Source of the DNA: Gp6-AA40 sp036274155
Lineage (GTDB): Bacteria > Acidobacteriota > Vicinamibacteria > Vicinamibacterales > UBA2999
Direction of reading: 5' to 3'
DNA length: 64,000 nucleotides
Assembly: GCA_036274155.1 (NCBI GenBank)
Contig: DASUGH010000183.1
Span: forward strand, 1 to 64,000
Position numbers and translations under genes: made by a program. This document shows positions 10,356-19,777 of this stretch, one piece after another (within the stretch, counting starts at the first letter, position 1; each line of letters opens with the position of its first letter). Under the pieces are notes generated by a model, which ran no database searches, was not told the DNA's origin, and saw only the letters and a program-made list of their open reading frames with translations.

Positions 10356-11330
10356 ATGTCACTGCCGACGATCATCCTGCTCCCGGTTTTCGAGGATTGG
10401 CAGGCTGTGAGTCTCCTGCTCCCGCGCGTGCTCGCCAGCGTGCGAGACGTGGCGCATCCAGCCGTGCTCATCGTCGACGACGGCTCTCGCCACCCGCCGC
10501 CCGAAGGTCTGACGCGTGATACCGGCGGCGGATTCGCATGGATCAGGATCCTGCGCCTGAAGCGCAATCTCGGCCACCAGCGCGCCATCGCGGTGGGTCT
10601 TTCCTATATCGACGAGCACGTCCCTTGTGAAGCCGTGGTGGTGATGGATGCCGACGGCGAGGATCGGCCGGAAGACGTCCCGAGGCTCCTGGCGCGCTCG
10701 CGTGAGCTGCAGGGCGAGCATCTCGTCTTCGCCGAGCGCGGCCGCCGCATCGAGAGCGTGTTCTTTCGAGTGTGCTATCACCTGTACCGCGCGTTGCATC
10801 GGCTGCTGACCGGGGCCGACGTTCGCGTCGGCAACTTCAGCGTCATCCCGCGCGGGCGGCTGGCCAGCGTCGTCGTGACCTCTGAATTGTGGATCCATTA
10901 TGCGGCGTCGACGTTCCGCGCGCGCCAGCCGAGTGCATTCGTTCCAGCCGCACGCGGTCAGCGCCTGGCCGGGCCGTCGCGCATGAGCTTTGTCGGCCTC
11001 GTGGTGCACGGGCTGAGCGCGATCTCGGTCTACAGCGACGTGGTCTTCACGAGGCTCGTGGTCACGGCGAGCATCGTCGCCGCCGTGGCCATCGCCTCGC
11101 TGTGCGTCGGACTCGGCGTGTATCTGTGGGGCGGCGTGGTGGTGCCCGGCTGGCTGGCCTATACGGCTGGACTGCTGCTGGTGATCGTCTTCCAGGCGAT
11201 GACGTTCATCGCGGCGCTGACATTCCTCATTCTCGGGGGCCGGCAGCAGGCCACGTTCATCCCCAGGCGGGATTACGCGACGTTCGTGCAGTCGGTCACT
11301 GAAGACGCGCCGGCTGCGGCACGCGTATGA
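10356..11330 (+). CDS. GT2 glycosyltransferase, dolichol-phosphate-mannose-synthase-like
   Basis: A 324-residue GT-A fold transferase. The nucleotide-sugar motifs are IVDDGSRH (about residue 41), RNLGHQRAI and the VVMDADGEDRPED DxD region (about 93-105). Two C-terminal membrane helices (about 235-260 and 265-292) resemble those of DPM1/GtrB-type enzymes that make polyprenyl-phosphate sugars. Such a product would be the donor for the GT-C enzyme encoded divergently. The start ATG at 10356 lies 12 bp from the divergent start. Its stop overlaps the next gene's start (ATGA 11327-11330), so the methyltransferase is co-translated. Confidence 0.85.
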   Translation: MSLPTIILLPVFEDWQAVSLLLPRVLASVRDVAHPAVLIVDDGSRHPPPEGLTRDTGGGFAWIRILRLKRNLGHQRAIAVGLSYIDEHVPCEAVVVMDADGEDRPEDVPRLLARSRELQGEHLVFAERGRRIESVFFRVCYHLYRALHRLLTGADVRVGNFSVIPRGRLASVVVTSELWIHYAASTFRARQPSAFVPAARGQRLAGPSRMSFVGLVVHGLSAISVYSDVVFTRLVVTASIVAAVAIASLCVGLGVYLWGGVVVPGWLAYTAGLLLVIVFQAMTFIAALTFLILGGRQQATFIPRRDYATFVQSVTEDAPAAARV

Positions 11331-12043
11331 CGGGCGAGCCCGCGCTCCACTACATCGGCGACGAGCTGCAGGCGTTTGCCCGTGCGACGAACTGGAAACG
11401 TTATCTGGCCGGCCAGATCCGGCCGTTTCTCGGACGGGAGGTGCTCGAGGTCGGGGCGGGCCTGGGCGAAACCGCGCTGGCGCTCTGTTCGCCGGCGCAG
11501 GCCCGCTGGGTGCTGCTCGAACCCGATCCGGACCTTGCCGCGTCGGCGCGGACGCGCCTGGCAGGCGCGGGACTCTCAGCCCAGTGGCAGGTTCGAGCCG
11601 GAACCACCATGTCGCTGGGCCCTGACGAGCAGTTCGACTCGATCATCTATGTCGACGTGCTCGAGCACATCGAGCGCGATGCGGCCGAGCTCGCGCAGTC
11701 CATGCGGCACGTGCGACCGGGGGGCCATCTCGTCGTGCTCGCCCCCGCCCACCAGTGGCTGTTCACCGCCTTCGACGCCCGAATCGGCCACTTCCGCCGC
11801 TACACGAGGCGGTCGTTGACGAGTGCCGGACCTCCCGGCGCGACGCTCGTCCGCGTCCGATACCTCGACGCGGCCGGGATGGGTGCCTCCCTTTCGAACC
11901 GCGTGCTCCTGCGGCAGGCGATGCCGACCCTGAAGCAGCTGTGGCTCTGGGACAAATGCCTGGTGCCGGTGTCGAGGATTCTCGACCCGCTGCTCGCCTA
12001 TCGGGCCGGAAAATCGATCCTCGCCGTCTGGCAACGCCGCTGA
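11327..12043 (+). CDS. Class I SAM-dependent methyltransferase
   Basis: A 238-residue Rossmann-fold methyltransferase. Motif I is EVLEVGAGLGET (about residues 38-49), the acidic residue after strand 2 is in LLEPDPDL, and the later IIYVDVLEHIERD and VRPGGHLVVLAPAHQWLF segments are typical of Methyltransf_11/23 enzymes. The substrate is unknown. The four-base overlap with the GT2 gene and the neighbourhood suggest a glycolipid or polyprenyl-linked saccharide. It ends about 30 bp before the convergent FkbM methyltransferase gene. Cytoplasmic. Confidence 0.85.
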   Translation: MTGEPALHYIGDELQAFARATNWKRYLAGQIRPFLGREVLEVGAGLGETALALCSPAQARWVLLEPDPDLAASARTRLAGAGLSAQWQVRAGTTMSLGPDEQFDSIIYVDVLEHIERDAAELAQSMRHVRPGGHLVVLAPAHQWLFTAFDARIGHFRRYTRRSLTSAGPPGATLVRVRYLDAAGMGASLSNRVLLRQAMPTLKQLWLWDKCLVPVSRILDPLLAYRAGKSILAVWQRR

Positions 12044-12071
12044 TCGTCGGCGGCCGCGAGCACGAGCGCAA

Positions 12072-12878
12072 CTACGCCCGCTGGCAGTACAGACGGCTGA
12101 TTCGCCAGTCGGCGGATCTCTCGGTCTCGACCGTGTACCCCTGTTTTTGAAGGTACGCCGTCAGATCAGCGCGGTTGTGACGCGGTGCCGAGGACGGATG
12201 GCATTCCATGTGGATGCGCGTGATTCGCGCGAAGAGCTGGCCAGGCAGCGTATAGAGGATCGGGAACTCTGAGCCTTCGACGTCGATCTTGAGCAGGTCG
12301 CAGGTGGCGATGTCGTTGGTCTCGAAGATGCGCGCCAGCGTCGTGCTGCGGACGGTGATCCCCTCACCTTCGCCGCCATACAGCGAATGACCGGCGACAT
12401 TGTCGCTGTTCAGGTGAAGCGTCACTCCGTTCTCATGGTCGGTACACGCGACGTCGAACGCTCGAATCGCGGACTGGAAACGGTTGGCCGCGATGTTCTG
12501 CGTGAGAAGCGTGAAATTGTTCGGCTCCGGTTCGTACGCGAAGATCCGCGACGCGCCGAGCGCCGCTGCGCGAACGCTCACCGCGCCGATGTTCGCTCCC
12601 AGGTCGACGACCGTCGCGCCTGTCAGATCCATGGACAGCAGCCGGTAGTCATCGCGGAGCATCGCTTCCTGCACGACCCACTTGTCGCTGGTATCCGGCC
12701 GGACGATCACCCGCAAATCGTTGTCGAAGCGGAGCTCGTACTGGTCCGGGCCGGCGAGATGCAGGAAATCCAGCGCGTACCGGCGCCAGTTGTCACAGGA
12801 GAAGAGACTTCGGTTCAGGCAGGCGGACGTCAGCTTCTTCACGTTGACGAGGTATTCGATCGTCCTCACTGCCCGCAT
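12072..12878 (-). CDS. FkbM-family methyltransferase
   Basis: A 268-residue protein with the FkbM-type methyltransferase pattern: VVDLGANIGAVSVRAAALG (motif I, about 90-108), IFAYEPEPNNFTLL, and LLKIDVEGSEFPIL, the signature acidic segment of the family. FkbM-like enzymes O-methylate sugars or polyketides; next to glycosyltransferases a sugar of a surface glycan is the reasonable guess. Its start overlaps the end of the upstream 755-residue membrane protein by 13 bp (12866-12878), so both belong to one leftward transcript. GC content looks slightly lower than its neighbours by eye, which may indicate transfer, but this was not computed. Confidence 0.85.
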   Translation of the reverse strand: MRAVRTIEYLVNVKKLTSACLNRSLFSCDNWRRYALDFLHLAGPDQYELRFDNDLRVIVRPDTSDKWVVQEAMLRDDYRLLSMDLTGATVVDLGANIGAVSVRAAALGASRIFAYEPEPNNFTLLTQNIAANRFQSAIRAFDVACTDHENGVTLHLNSDNVAGHSLYGGEGEGITVRSTTLARIFETNDIATCDLLKIDVEGSEFPILYTLPGQLFARITRIHMECHPSSAPRHNRADLTAYLQKQGYTVETERSADWRISRLYCQRA

Positions 12879-15133
12879 CCCACTTCACGCGCGCGAACAT
12901 CAGGCAGAAACCGCATCACCAGCGTGCGGATGTCGAGCGGCGCCACCGTCCGCGGCGCGTCGGTGCTGAGCACGACATCCACGGTCGAGGTCGGAGGAAT
13001 CTCGAGGCGTATCGAGTACTTCCCGTAGTCCGGTCCAATCATCCATTGCGCCCGAGCCGATCCGGCAGTGGCCTCGAGCCGGGCGCTTCCACCGGGCGGC
13101 AGACCAGGCGCCTGTGCCTCGAACTGCACGTCCGCGCGCAGGACACGCTCCTCCCGATTGCGCAGCGTGACGACCGCCGTGGCTTCCGACCATCGATACG
13201 CGATCTCGTCGAGGTGGAATCCCTTCCCGAACAGCACGTCCACGGAGCCGTCGACCGGCACCTCGGAATCGGTCACGAGAATCGACGCGGGATCGAAGGC
13301 GGCGTCCTCGGTCGTCAGGCGGGTCCACAACCATTCGCGCGCGTTGCGGGTGCGATCGACGTGAGCGCCGAAGCGATCGGTAAAGGTGCCGTTGGTCGGT
13401 TCCCCGTCGACGAACACCCTCGCCCGGCACGCCGTCGGCGCGCCGGACAGGCGGCCGACGATCCGGAACTGGTCTGAGCGGGCGTGCGCCAGGATCATGA
13501 GCTCGTGGCTCGCCATCGGCACGCCTTCCGCGGCCGACTGGACGGGACTGAACACCAGGTACGACGCGTCGCCACGCCGCTCCTGCGTGACTTCCAGGAA
13601 ATAGAGCCTACCCGCTGCCTGCGTCGCCCGCGCACGCTCTTGCCAGTCGTCGCGCGCATGCAGCACCTCGACCTGCTTCTTGCCGTGAACGCGCACGTAC
13701 GACGTCCAGTAGTCGTCGAAGACGTGCATGGTGCCGGGGTAGTGCTCGAAGAGCGATGGCGCCAGGATCAGGCTGCCCTCTGGAATCGCTCGAAACACCG
13801 GGCTGGCAATCCACTCGTCCACGATCCTCCACTTGTCGTACATCCGCCGCTCGGTGAGCGCCACGTGCGCGTTGATGACGTCCGTTCCGTAGGAGACGAT
13901 GAACGAGGCGGCCGCGAACGTTGCGCCGAGGACCATCGCCGAACGGCGTGAGAGAGTGGCGACCCAGCTCACGAGCCCCTCGAGCAGCAGAGCGAGGAGG
14001 ATGACGACGCCGAAGAACACGAAGTAGGTCGTGAGATAGCCGTGGGTGAAATCCTCGATCGCCCAGGTCTGATACTTGACGGTTGCCGCCAGCGGCAGGT
14101 TGGTCAGCACGATGAACACGAACGCGATGAGCCAGAGGACACCGCGCCGCTGGACGCGATCGCCGCCGGCGATGGTGAGTGCCGCCGTCAGATAGGCGAC
14201 GATGATGGCTTTCACGAGCCATGCCGCCTCCACGACACCGAAGAGGTCGCGCAGTGTGGCGCTGAACGTTCCGTACCCCATGTAGAAGTCGGTGATCACC
14301 GGGCGGTAGACGCGGGAATAGTGAAGCGGAAACGCCGATGAGCCGAAGCGTTCGATGACCTTCGACATCCGCCACGGATCCAGGCTGATGACGTACTGCT
14401 CGACCGCCATCATCTCGCGCCCGATGTCGGGCTGGAGCCAGAGACGAAAGCCGACGATCGCGGCCAGCACCGCGAGCGTTGCGTAGATATGCGGTGTGAG
14501 CACCGCCCTCCTTGCACGCTCCCTCCAGTCTTGCGTGCCGGCGGCGGCGGTGAGCACCGGGAAGAGACAGGCATAGACGAGGAAGTTCTCGTAGACCAGG
14601 AGGCTGCAGACGAAGAGGATCACGCTCACGGGGCGCAGGCGCGTTCGGCCGCCGAGCGCCAGCCACCAGGTGGCCACCGACAGCCAGAACGCCGTCAGCG
14701 CCATGGTCGGCACCAAGGGATACGACGTGAGCAGGCTGTGATCGTAGGTGTTCTGCGCAAACGCGAAAAAGAACACGACGGCCAGCGTTGCCAGGCGCGC
14801 GCTGCCCGACAGCAGACGGATCGTGAAAAACATCGACGCGACGCTGCACAGGATCCCGCCGATCGACAGCGACTTCATCACCCAGTAGTGGCCCCAGCCG
14901 TAGGCGAGCGGTTGAAGACGCCCGGTGATCGCGTGCTGGAGGCGCCCGCTCAGTACCGAGTCGCCGAGGCCGGACATCCGGTTGCCCGCCTGGACGCCCA
15001 GGTTCAGATAGGCGTCGTCGGTTGTGGTGTAGCCCGAGTGGAGGAGCGGCAGGCACGTCATGACCGCCAGGAGCACGATGAGCAGCATCGTGGAGAAGCG
15101 ATCGGACACGACAGAGCCGCGCAGGTCAGTCAA
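12866..15133 (-). CDS. Large polytopic membrane protein, probable GT-C glycosyltransferase
   Basis: A 755-residue protein with roughly ten to twelve hydrophobic helices in the first 430 residues and a soluble C-terminal part of about 300 residues rich in beta-like segments. The first periplasmic loop contains GYTTTDDAYLNL; a paired-acid motif straight after the first helix is typical of GT-C transferases such as GT39/GT83. The C-terminal half (VFVDGEPTNGTF, FDPASILVTDSEV) could be a carbohydrate-interacting domain. It is the first gene of a two-gene leftward unit with the FkbM methyltransferase. Function in surface glycan assembly is inferred from fold and neighbours; no substrate is claimed. 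Confidence 0.65.
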   Translation of the reverse strand: MTDLRGSVVSDRFSTMLLIVLLAVMTCLPLLHSGYTTTDDAYLNLGVQAGNRMSGLGDSVLSGRLQHAITGRLQPLAYGWGHYWVMKSLSIGGILCSVASMFFTIRLLSGSARLATLAVVFFFAFAQNTYDHSLLTSYPLVPTMALTAFWLSVATWWLALGGRTRLRPVSVILFVCSLLVYENFLVYACLFPVLTAAAGTQDWRERARRAVLTPHIYATLAVLAAIVGFRLWLQPDIGREMMAVEQYVISLDPWRMSKVIERFGSSAFPLHYSRVYRPVITDFYMGYGTFSATLRDLFGVVEAAWLVKAIIVAYLTAALTIAGGDRVQRRGVLWLIAFVFIVLTNLPLAATVKYQTWAIEDFTHGYLTTYFVFFGVVILLALLLEGLVSWVATLSRRSAMVLGATFAAASFIVSYGTDVINAHVALTERRMYDKWRIVDEWIASPVFRAIPEGSLILAPSLFEHYPGTMHVFDDYWTSYVRVHGKKQVEVLHARDDWQERARATQAAGRLYFLEVTQERRGDASYLVFSPVQSAAEGVPMASHELMILAHARSDQFRIVGRLSGAPTACRARVFVDGEPTNGTFTDRFGAHVDRTRNAREWLWTRLTTEDAAFDPASILVTDSEVPVDGSVDVLFGKGFHLDEIAYRWSEATAVVTLRNREERVLRADVQFEAQAPGLPPGGSARLEATAGSARAQWMIGPDYGKYSIRLEIPPTSTVDVVLSTDAPRTVAPLDIRTLVMRFLPDVRAREVGCGQ

Positions 15134-15271
15134 GCGGCTTTGTCGGCTTCGAGAAGGCGGACGTCATCGGGTCATTTTACCTTTGCTTCCAACGTGGCGT
15201 CTGTGTCCGGCGATCGACGACGCGTACGCGGCACGTGATGAACGCAGAGTTCGAGAGATAAGATTCGTCGG

Positions 15272-16726
15272 ATGCAGCGGTCCACTCTCCGTCGACGCCT
15301 GATTCAGGTCGCCGCCGTCTCATCGCTCGCGGCGATCGCCCTGGCGCTGACCCCCGGCTTCGAGCTTCACGCTGGTCCGCTGCGTGTGTCGGTCCACTCG
15401 CCACGGCACCTGCTCATGCTGGCCGTGGTCAGTGCTATCGCCGCCTGGGCGGTGTCGCTGGCGCAGGGAGATGACGAGGGCCCTCCCGGCCCGCGCCGCT
15501 GGGGTCGATTCGCCGCGCTCTCGGGGCTCATGGTGGTTGGATTGAACGTGCTGATGCTCGCGCAGCCGTCCATGCCGACCGACAAGTTCTACTGCATGGA
15601 GGACCGGCCGATCGGCAAGGGATTCCGCCATGTGCTGAACTGCGACTCGGGCGAGTTCATGGCGCTCGCGAGTGCGCCCGCATCCGTGGTGTCGCGCCGG
15701 GTTCGCCAGAGCAGGCCGCTGTCCTTTGTCCTCGCCTATGTGATCTCCAGGCCGCTGTATCTCATCCCCCGCCTGGTGAAAGCCGGCCCGTACTATCCGC
15801 TGGCGCCGGAGTTCGTCGCCTATCTGATCATCAACATTGCGCTGTTGATACTCACGCTCGTGATCTTCACCCGGCTTCTCGACTGGAGCGCACGCGTTCG
15901 CGACGGCACCGAGCTGCTGTTCGCGCTGGTGGTGCTGGGCGTCAACGACATCACGAAGCTCTTCTTCTGGACGCCGCACGTGCAGGTCTACAACCTGTTC
16001 ATCGGGTGCCTGACGCTCTATCTCATCGTCCGCCTGATCGAGCGCGGTGAGCCGTTGCGCTCACGGCAGGCGGTCGGGCTCGGGCTCGCGTTCGGCGTGG
16101 GCCTGCTCATTTACGGATCGTTCCTGATTCCGCTGCTCTGCGTCGCGCTCGTTCAGGTCGTCATCTATCGGCGGCTGTGGCCGGCGCTGGTCGCCGGCGC
16201 GGTGTCGTTGCTGCCGTATGTCTGCTGGGTCACGCTGATATTCGCGCTGACGGGCACTTTCTACAATCACGAGATCGAGGTCTACCGCCAGTTCGTGTGG
16301 ATCGCCGACTGCGCGAAGCTGGGTGTCGTCGCGTGTCCTCCGAAGGCGATCGACAACGCCTGGGCCTTCTTCAACACGGGAGCGCCGGTGATGGTGGTTC
16401 CGCTGCTGCTGCTGTGCGGGTGCCGCATCGCGGGATACATCTGGCCCGGGAACACGCCGGTGCCGCCCGAGCGGCTCCGCCTGATCGGCCTGGCCATCGC
16501 GTTCGCGTTTTCCGTCACCGCTGTGTTTCTCCTGCTGATGGGCTACTACGTTCCTCGTCTGATCTGGCTCCTGGTGCCGTCGGTGCTGCTGGCAGTCACG
16601 CTGGAGCTGCGGGCGCTCCGGCTCGCGATTGCGCTGCCGCGCCGGTGGATGTTCGACGCCGGTCTCCTCGCGGCCTCACTCGTCTACGTCTTCGTCCTGC
16701 TCGAGCGTCAAGGACCTTACAACTGA
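15272..16726 (+). CDS. Polytopic membrane protein of unknown function
   Basis: A 484-residue integral membrane protein with about ten hydrophobic helices, including LMLAVVSAIAAWAVSLA, YLIINIALLILTLVIF and LLASLVYVFVLL. A soluble loop after the second or third helix contains DKFYCMEDRPIGKGFRHVLNCDSGEF, with two cysteines that could pair in the periplasm. It starts 138 bp from the divergent 755-residue protein and resembles other polysaccharide-region membrane proteins of no known activity. A glycosyltransferase or flippase-like role is possible from context but no motif proves it. Confidence 0.65.
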   Translation: MQRSTLRRRLIQVAAVSSLAAIALALTPGFELHAGPLRVSVHSPRHLLMLAVVSAIAAWAVSLAQGDDEGPPGPRRWGRFAALSGLMVVGLNVLMLAQPSMPTDKFYCMEDRPIGKGFRHVLNCDSGEFMALASAPASVVSRRVRQSRPLSFVLAYVISRPLYLIPRLVKAGPYYPLAPEFVAYLIINIALLILTLVIFTRLLDWSARVRDGTELLFALVVLGVNDITKLFFWTPHVQVYNLFIGCLTLYLIVRLIERGEPLRSRQAVGLGLAFGVGLLIYGSFLIPLLCVALVQVVIYRRLWPALVAGAVSLLPYVCWVTLIFALTGTFYNHEIEVYRQFVWIADCAKLGVVACPPKAIDNAWAFFNTGAPVMVVPLLLLCGCRIAGYIWPGNTPVPPERLRLIGLAIAFAFSVTAVFLLLMGYYVPRLIWLLVPSVLLAVTLELRALRLAIALPRRWMFDAGLLAASLVYVFVLLERQGPYN

Positions 16727-16800
16727 TGGCGGGGCTGATCCCGTGACCTCCAGGTCGCTTTCCTTCCACCTGACAAGTCAGTGCAGGTAGCATTCCGGCC

Positions 16801-18951
16801 ATGACCCCTCTCTTGCGGATCACTGCGCTCGTCGCGCTCATCGTGGTTACCGCGGCGATTTCGGTGACGGTGCAGGAGCCTGCGCCGCTGCGGGAGCCGC
16901 GCCAGCAGCTGATCGACTCGTTGAACCGTGCGGGCGTCACGCACCTCGGCGAGCGCCGGCGGGCGGTTGCAGCCGTCACGTCGCGTGGCGCCGCGGAACG
17001 TCGTCTGGCAATGGTGCGAGAGAAGCTCCTGAAAGCCATCGGTGGTCTTCCCGATCGCCCTGGCAGGCCCGCCGTGAAGACGTTCGGCACGCTCGAGGCC
17101 GACGGCTTCCGCGTCGAGAAGATCGCCTACGAGAGTCTTCCGGGCTTCTGGGTCACCGCCAACGTTTACGTTCCGTCGGCCGGCCCCGGGCCCTTTCCGG
17201 CGATCGTCGTTGCCCCGGGGCACGGCGCCGGCGGGAAGAATGAGAACTGGAGCTGGGGTGGCAACTTCGCTCGCGGCGGGATCGTGGCGCTCGCGTACGA
17301 CCCGATCGGTCAGGGTGAACGGCTGCAGTACGTCGATCCCGCGAAAAACACATCGTATGTCGGCAACCCGACCGGCGAGCACGGCATGGCCAACATCGGA
17401 CCGATGCTCATCGGCGAGACCGTGGCGCGATACATGGTCAACGATGCGATGCGCGGCGTCGACTATCTCACCGACCGCCCTGACGTCGATGACGAGAGGA
17501 TTGGCGCGTTCGGCTGCTCGGGTGGCGGCACCGCCACAGCGTATTTCGCAGCGCTCGACGAGCGCGTGAAGGCGGCGGCCTCGGCTTGCTACATCACCTC
17601 GTTCGCAGCGTTGCTGCCATCGGCGACCGGCGTGCAGGAGGCAGAACAGAGCCTGCCGGGTTTCCTGTCGGAAGGACTCGATTTCGCGGACTGGGTCGAA
17701 GCGGCGGCGCCGCGGCCCTACGCGATCGTCTCCACGCAGGACGACATGTTCCCCTTCGAAGGCGCCCGTCAGACGTACGACGAGGCCAGACGCATCTACG
17801 GTGTGTTCGGCGCTGCCGACCGGCTGCTCTGGATCACCGGCCCCGGCGGCCACGGAAATCTCGGCCCCGTCTCGCAGCAGATCCTCGATTTCTTCACGCG
17901 GCATCTGAAAGGCGCGAACGCCGGCGCGACCTTCACGCCGCTGCGGCTCGATCGACGCGAGGAGCTGGTGGTGACGCCGACCGGCCAGGTTGCCACGTCG
18001 TTCGGCGGGGAAACGGTGCACTCGCTGAATCGTGCGCGCGCACAGACGCTGATGATGGCGCCCTCCACGGTCGAGAACACCCGGGCGCTGGAACAGCTGA
18101 AGCGGCGGCTTCGCCCGGAAATCCGTGCGCTGACGGGAGCAGCTGTCGAGCCGGGCCGAGTCAGGGCGACTGTGCTCACCGTGACCACGGAGCAAAGGCC
18201 CGGCTACAGGCTCGACACGGTAGCGATCGCCAGCGACGACGACATGACGGTGACCGGCTTCCTCGGTGTTCCAGCTGCTGCGGGAAGGCATCCCGCCACG
18301 ATCGTGATGAGCGCCGAGCCGATCCAGACGCTGATCGCCGAAGGCGGGGAGCTCGACAAGCTGGTGCGCGGCGGGCGAGTGGCGCTGGCGGTCGCGCCGC
18401 GCCCGACGCCGCCGGGAACCGAGAGCATCAAGTCTCCGTATCTCGGGATCTTCAATCTGCTGTCGCTGCGCGCAATCCTCGTTCGCAAGACGATCGTCGG
18501 CCTGCGCGTCGACGATGCGCTGCGGGCGGTGAGCTGGCTGAGCGGCCACCCTGCCGTGTCAGCAGAGATCGCGATCCGGGGCGATGGCCCGCACGGCCTC
18601 GTCGCCCTTCACGCGGCGGTTCTCGACGACCGCATTACCAGCCTCTCCGTCAGGCATGCGCTGGCGTCATACCGGATGGTTCTGGACCAGCCGGGCCATC
18701 GGAACGTCTCCGAGGTGATGATCCCGGACGTCCTGCGGCATTACGACGTGGGTGATCTGCTGATCGCCACCGCACCTCGACGCGCCGAGATGATCGGCCC
18801 GGTCGACGCAGCCGGCGAGCCCGTCGACGAGGCTGCGCTTCGCGTGGCGCTCGGCAACGTCATCGAGTCGGAAGGGAAGCTCGAGGCGCTCAAGCAGGAG
18901 GCGCCGCGTCTCACCATCACGGTCGAGCGGCGGGTAAATCCGTCGCGCTAG
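16801..18951 (+). CDS. Secreted tandem alpha/beta-hydrolase (acetyl-xylan-esterase-like), second copy degenerate
   Basis: A 716-residue exported protein (hydrophobic segment 5-22). The first alpha/beta-hydrolase domain (about 90-400) has the nucleophile elbow FGCSGGG with S240, a likely acid in VSTQDDMFPFEG, and a likely His in GPGGHGNLG. A second, similar module (about 440-700) has the same order of elements, but its elbow reads IRGDGPHGLVALHAA with no serine, so it looks catalytically dead. The family includes acetyl-xylan esterases and prolyl-oligopeptidase-like hydrolases. An esterase on plant or microbial glycan is likely but not proven. The dead copy may bind substrate or stabilise the fold. 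Confidence 0.75.
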   Translation: MTPLLRITALVALIVVTAAISVTVQEPAPLREPRQQLIDSLNRAGVTHLGERRRAVAAVTSRGAAERRLAMVREKLLKAIGGLPDRPGRPAVKTFGTLEADGFRVEKIAYESLPGFWVTANVYVPSAGPGPFPAIVVAPGHGAGGKNENWSWGGNFARGGIVALAYDPIGQGERLQYVDPAKNTSYVGNPTGEHGMANIGPMLIGETVARYMVNDAMRGVDYLTDRPDVDDERIGAFGCSGGGTATAYFAALDERVKAAASACYITSFAALLPSATGVQEAEQSLPGFLSEGLDFADWVEAAAPRPYAIVSTQDDMFPFEGARQTYDEARRIYGVFGAADRLLWITGPGGHGNLGPVSQQILDFFTRHLKGANAGATFTPLRLDRREELVVTPTGQVATSFGGETVHSLNRARAQTLMMAPSTVENTRALEQLKRRLRPEIRALTGAAVEPGRVRATVLTVTTEQRPGYRLDTVAIASDDDMTVTGFLGVPAAAGRHPATIVMSAEPIQTLIAEGGELDKLVRGGRVALAVAPRPTPPGTESIKSPYLGIFNLLSLRAILVRKTIVGLRVDDALRAVSWLSGHPAVSAEIAIRGDGPHGLVALHAAVLDDRITSLSVRHALASYRMVLDQPGHRNVSEVMIPDVLRHYDVGDLLIATAPRRAEMIGPVDAAGEPVDEAALRVALGNVIESEGKLEALKQEAPRLTITVERRVNPSR

Positions 18952-19105
18952 TACCAGATCTCCTCATGTGGACTCTTCGCCGGGTCGAAGCGTCGCGCTG
19001 CAACTCCACCTCCAGTCCCGGCTCGTCGCCCGATTGTCCCGTTTCGTCGGAAAGTTGCTGCACGGATGCGCCCGCATCGCGATGCTGATGGCGGAGGGTG
19101 TTCAC

Positions 19106-19777
19106 GTGCTCAAGGCCATCACCATCGTCGTGCTCGCCGCAGCCGTCAGCGCGCAAGGCCGGCTGGACACATCACGCATGCGCATCGACCTCTTCGCCGC
19201 TCTCAGCGGCGATCAGGAGGCCGTCGCCCGCGCGCTTGCCGCGAGCGAGCGACTGCTCGTCGAATCGCCAGATCATCCGCAGGCGCTCGTCTGGCGCGGC
19301 GCCGCCACAATCGCCCGTTCGCAGCGCCTCCTGCAGGACGATCGCGAAGCCGGGGTCGCCGCATTCCAGCAGGGCATCGGCGACATGGATCGTGCGGTGG
19401 AACTGGCGCCGGATGACGGCGAGATCCGCGCGGTGCGCGGGGTGCTGCTCGCCCCCTTGTCACGCCAGATGCCGCCGCCGTTCTCGGAGCGGATGCTGGA
19501 AAAGGCGCGCAGCGACTATCAACGCCTCTTCGATCTTCAACGTGAGGTGCTCGTGAACATCGGCGAGCATCCGCTGGGCGAGCTGCTGCAGGGCCTGGGA
19601 GACATCTACAGCCGCCAGAACAAGCCTGATCAGGCTGAACGCTATTACGGCATGATCCTCACGATGCTGAAGGACACGGAGTATTCGCCTCGCGCCGCCC
19701 AGTGGATGCGGACCAGGCAGCCGCTTCCCGTGGCGCAGACCAGCTGCATCGGCTGCCACACCGGAGGGCGCCAATGA
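19106..19777 (+). CDS. Exported TPR-like protein with C-terminal CxxCH haem motif
   Basis: A 223-residue protein beginning at GTG 19106, chosen because GGAGGG lies seven bases upstream and a signal peptide (MLKAITIVVLAAAVSAQG) follows directly. The body is helical and repeat-like (LLVESPDHPQALVWRGAA, MDRAVELAPDDGEIRAVRG, GLGDIYSRQNKPDQAERYY), typical of tetratricopeptide repeats. The last eleven residues are SCIGCHTGGRQ, containing a haem-c attachment motif (C214, C217, H218). The stop overlaps the sensor kinase start by four bases (ATGA 19774-19777). Together with the LytS/LytTR pair it suggests a periplasmic partner, perhaps haem- or redox-linked, for that signalling pair. Confidence 0.75.
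   Translation: MLKAITIVVLAAAVSAQGRLDTSRMRIDLFAALSGDQEAVARALAASERLLVESPDHPQALVWRGAATIARSQRLLQDDREAGVAAFQQGIGDMDRAVELAPDDGEIRAVRGVLLAPLSRQMPPPFSERMLEKARSDYQRLFDLQREVLVNIGEHPLGELLQGLGDIYSRQNKPDQAERYYGMILTMLKDTEYSPRAAQWMRTRQPLPVAQTSCIGCHTGGRQ

Noticed and set aside
8631..16726. A complete named exopolysaccharide biosynthesis cluster
   Set aside because: Only glycosyltransferase-like, methyltransferase and membrane genes are present, on both strands, without polymerase, flippase or export genes; a pathway name would be guesswork.
16717..18549. 610-codon frame opposite the tandem hydrolase
   Set aside because: Antisense to a gene with signal peptide and catalytic motif; no recognisable domain.
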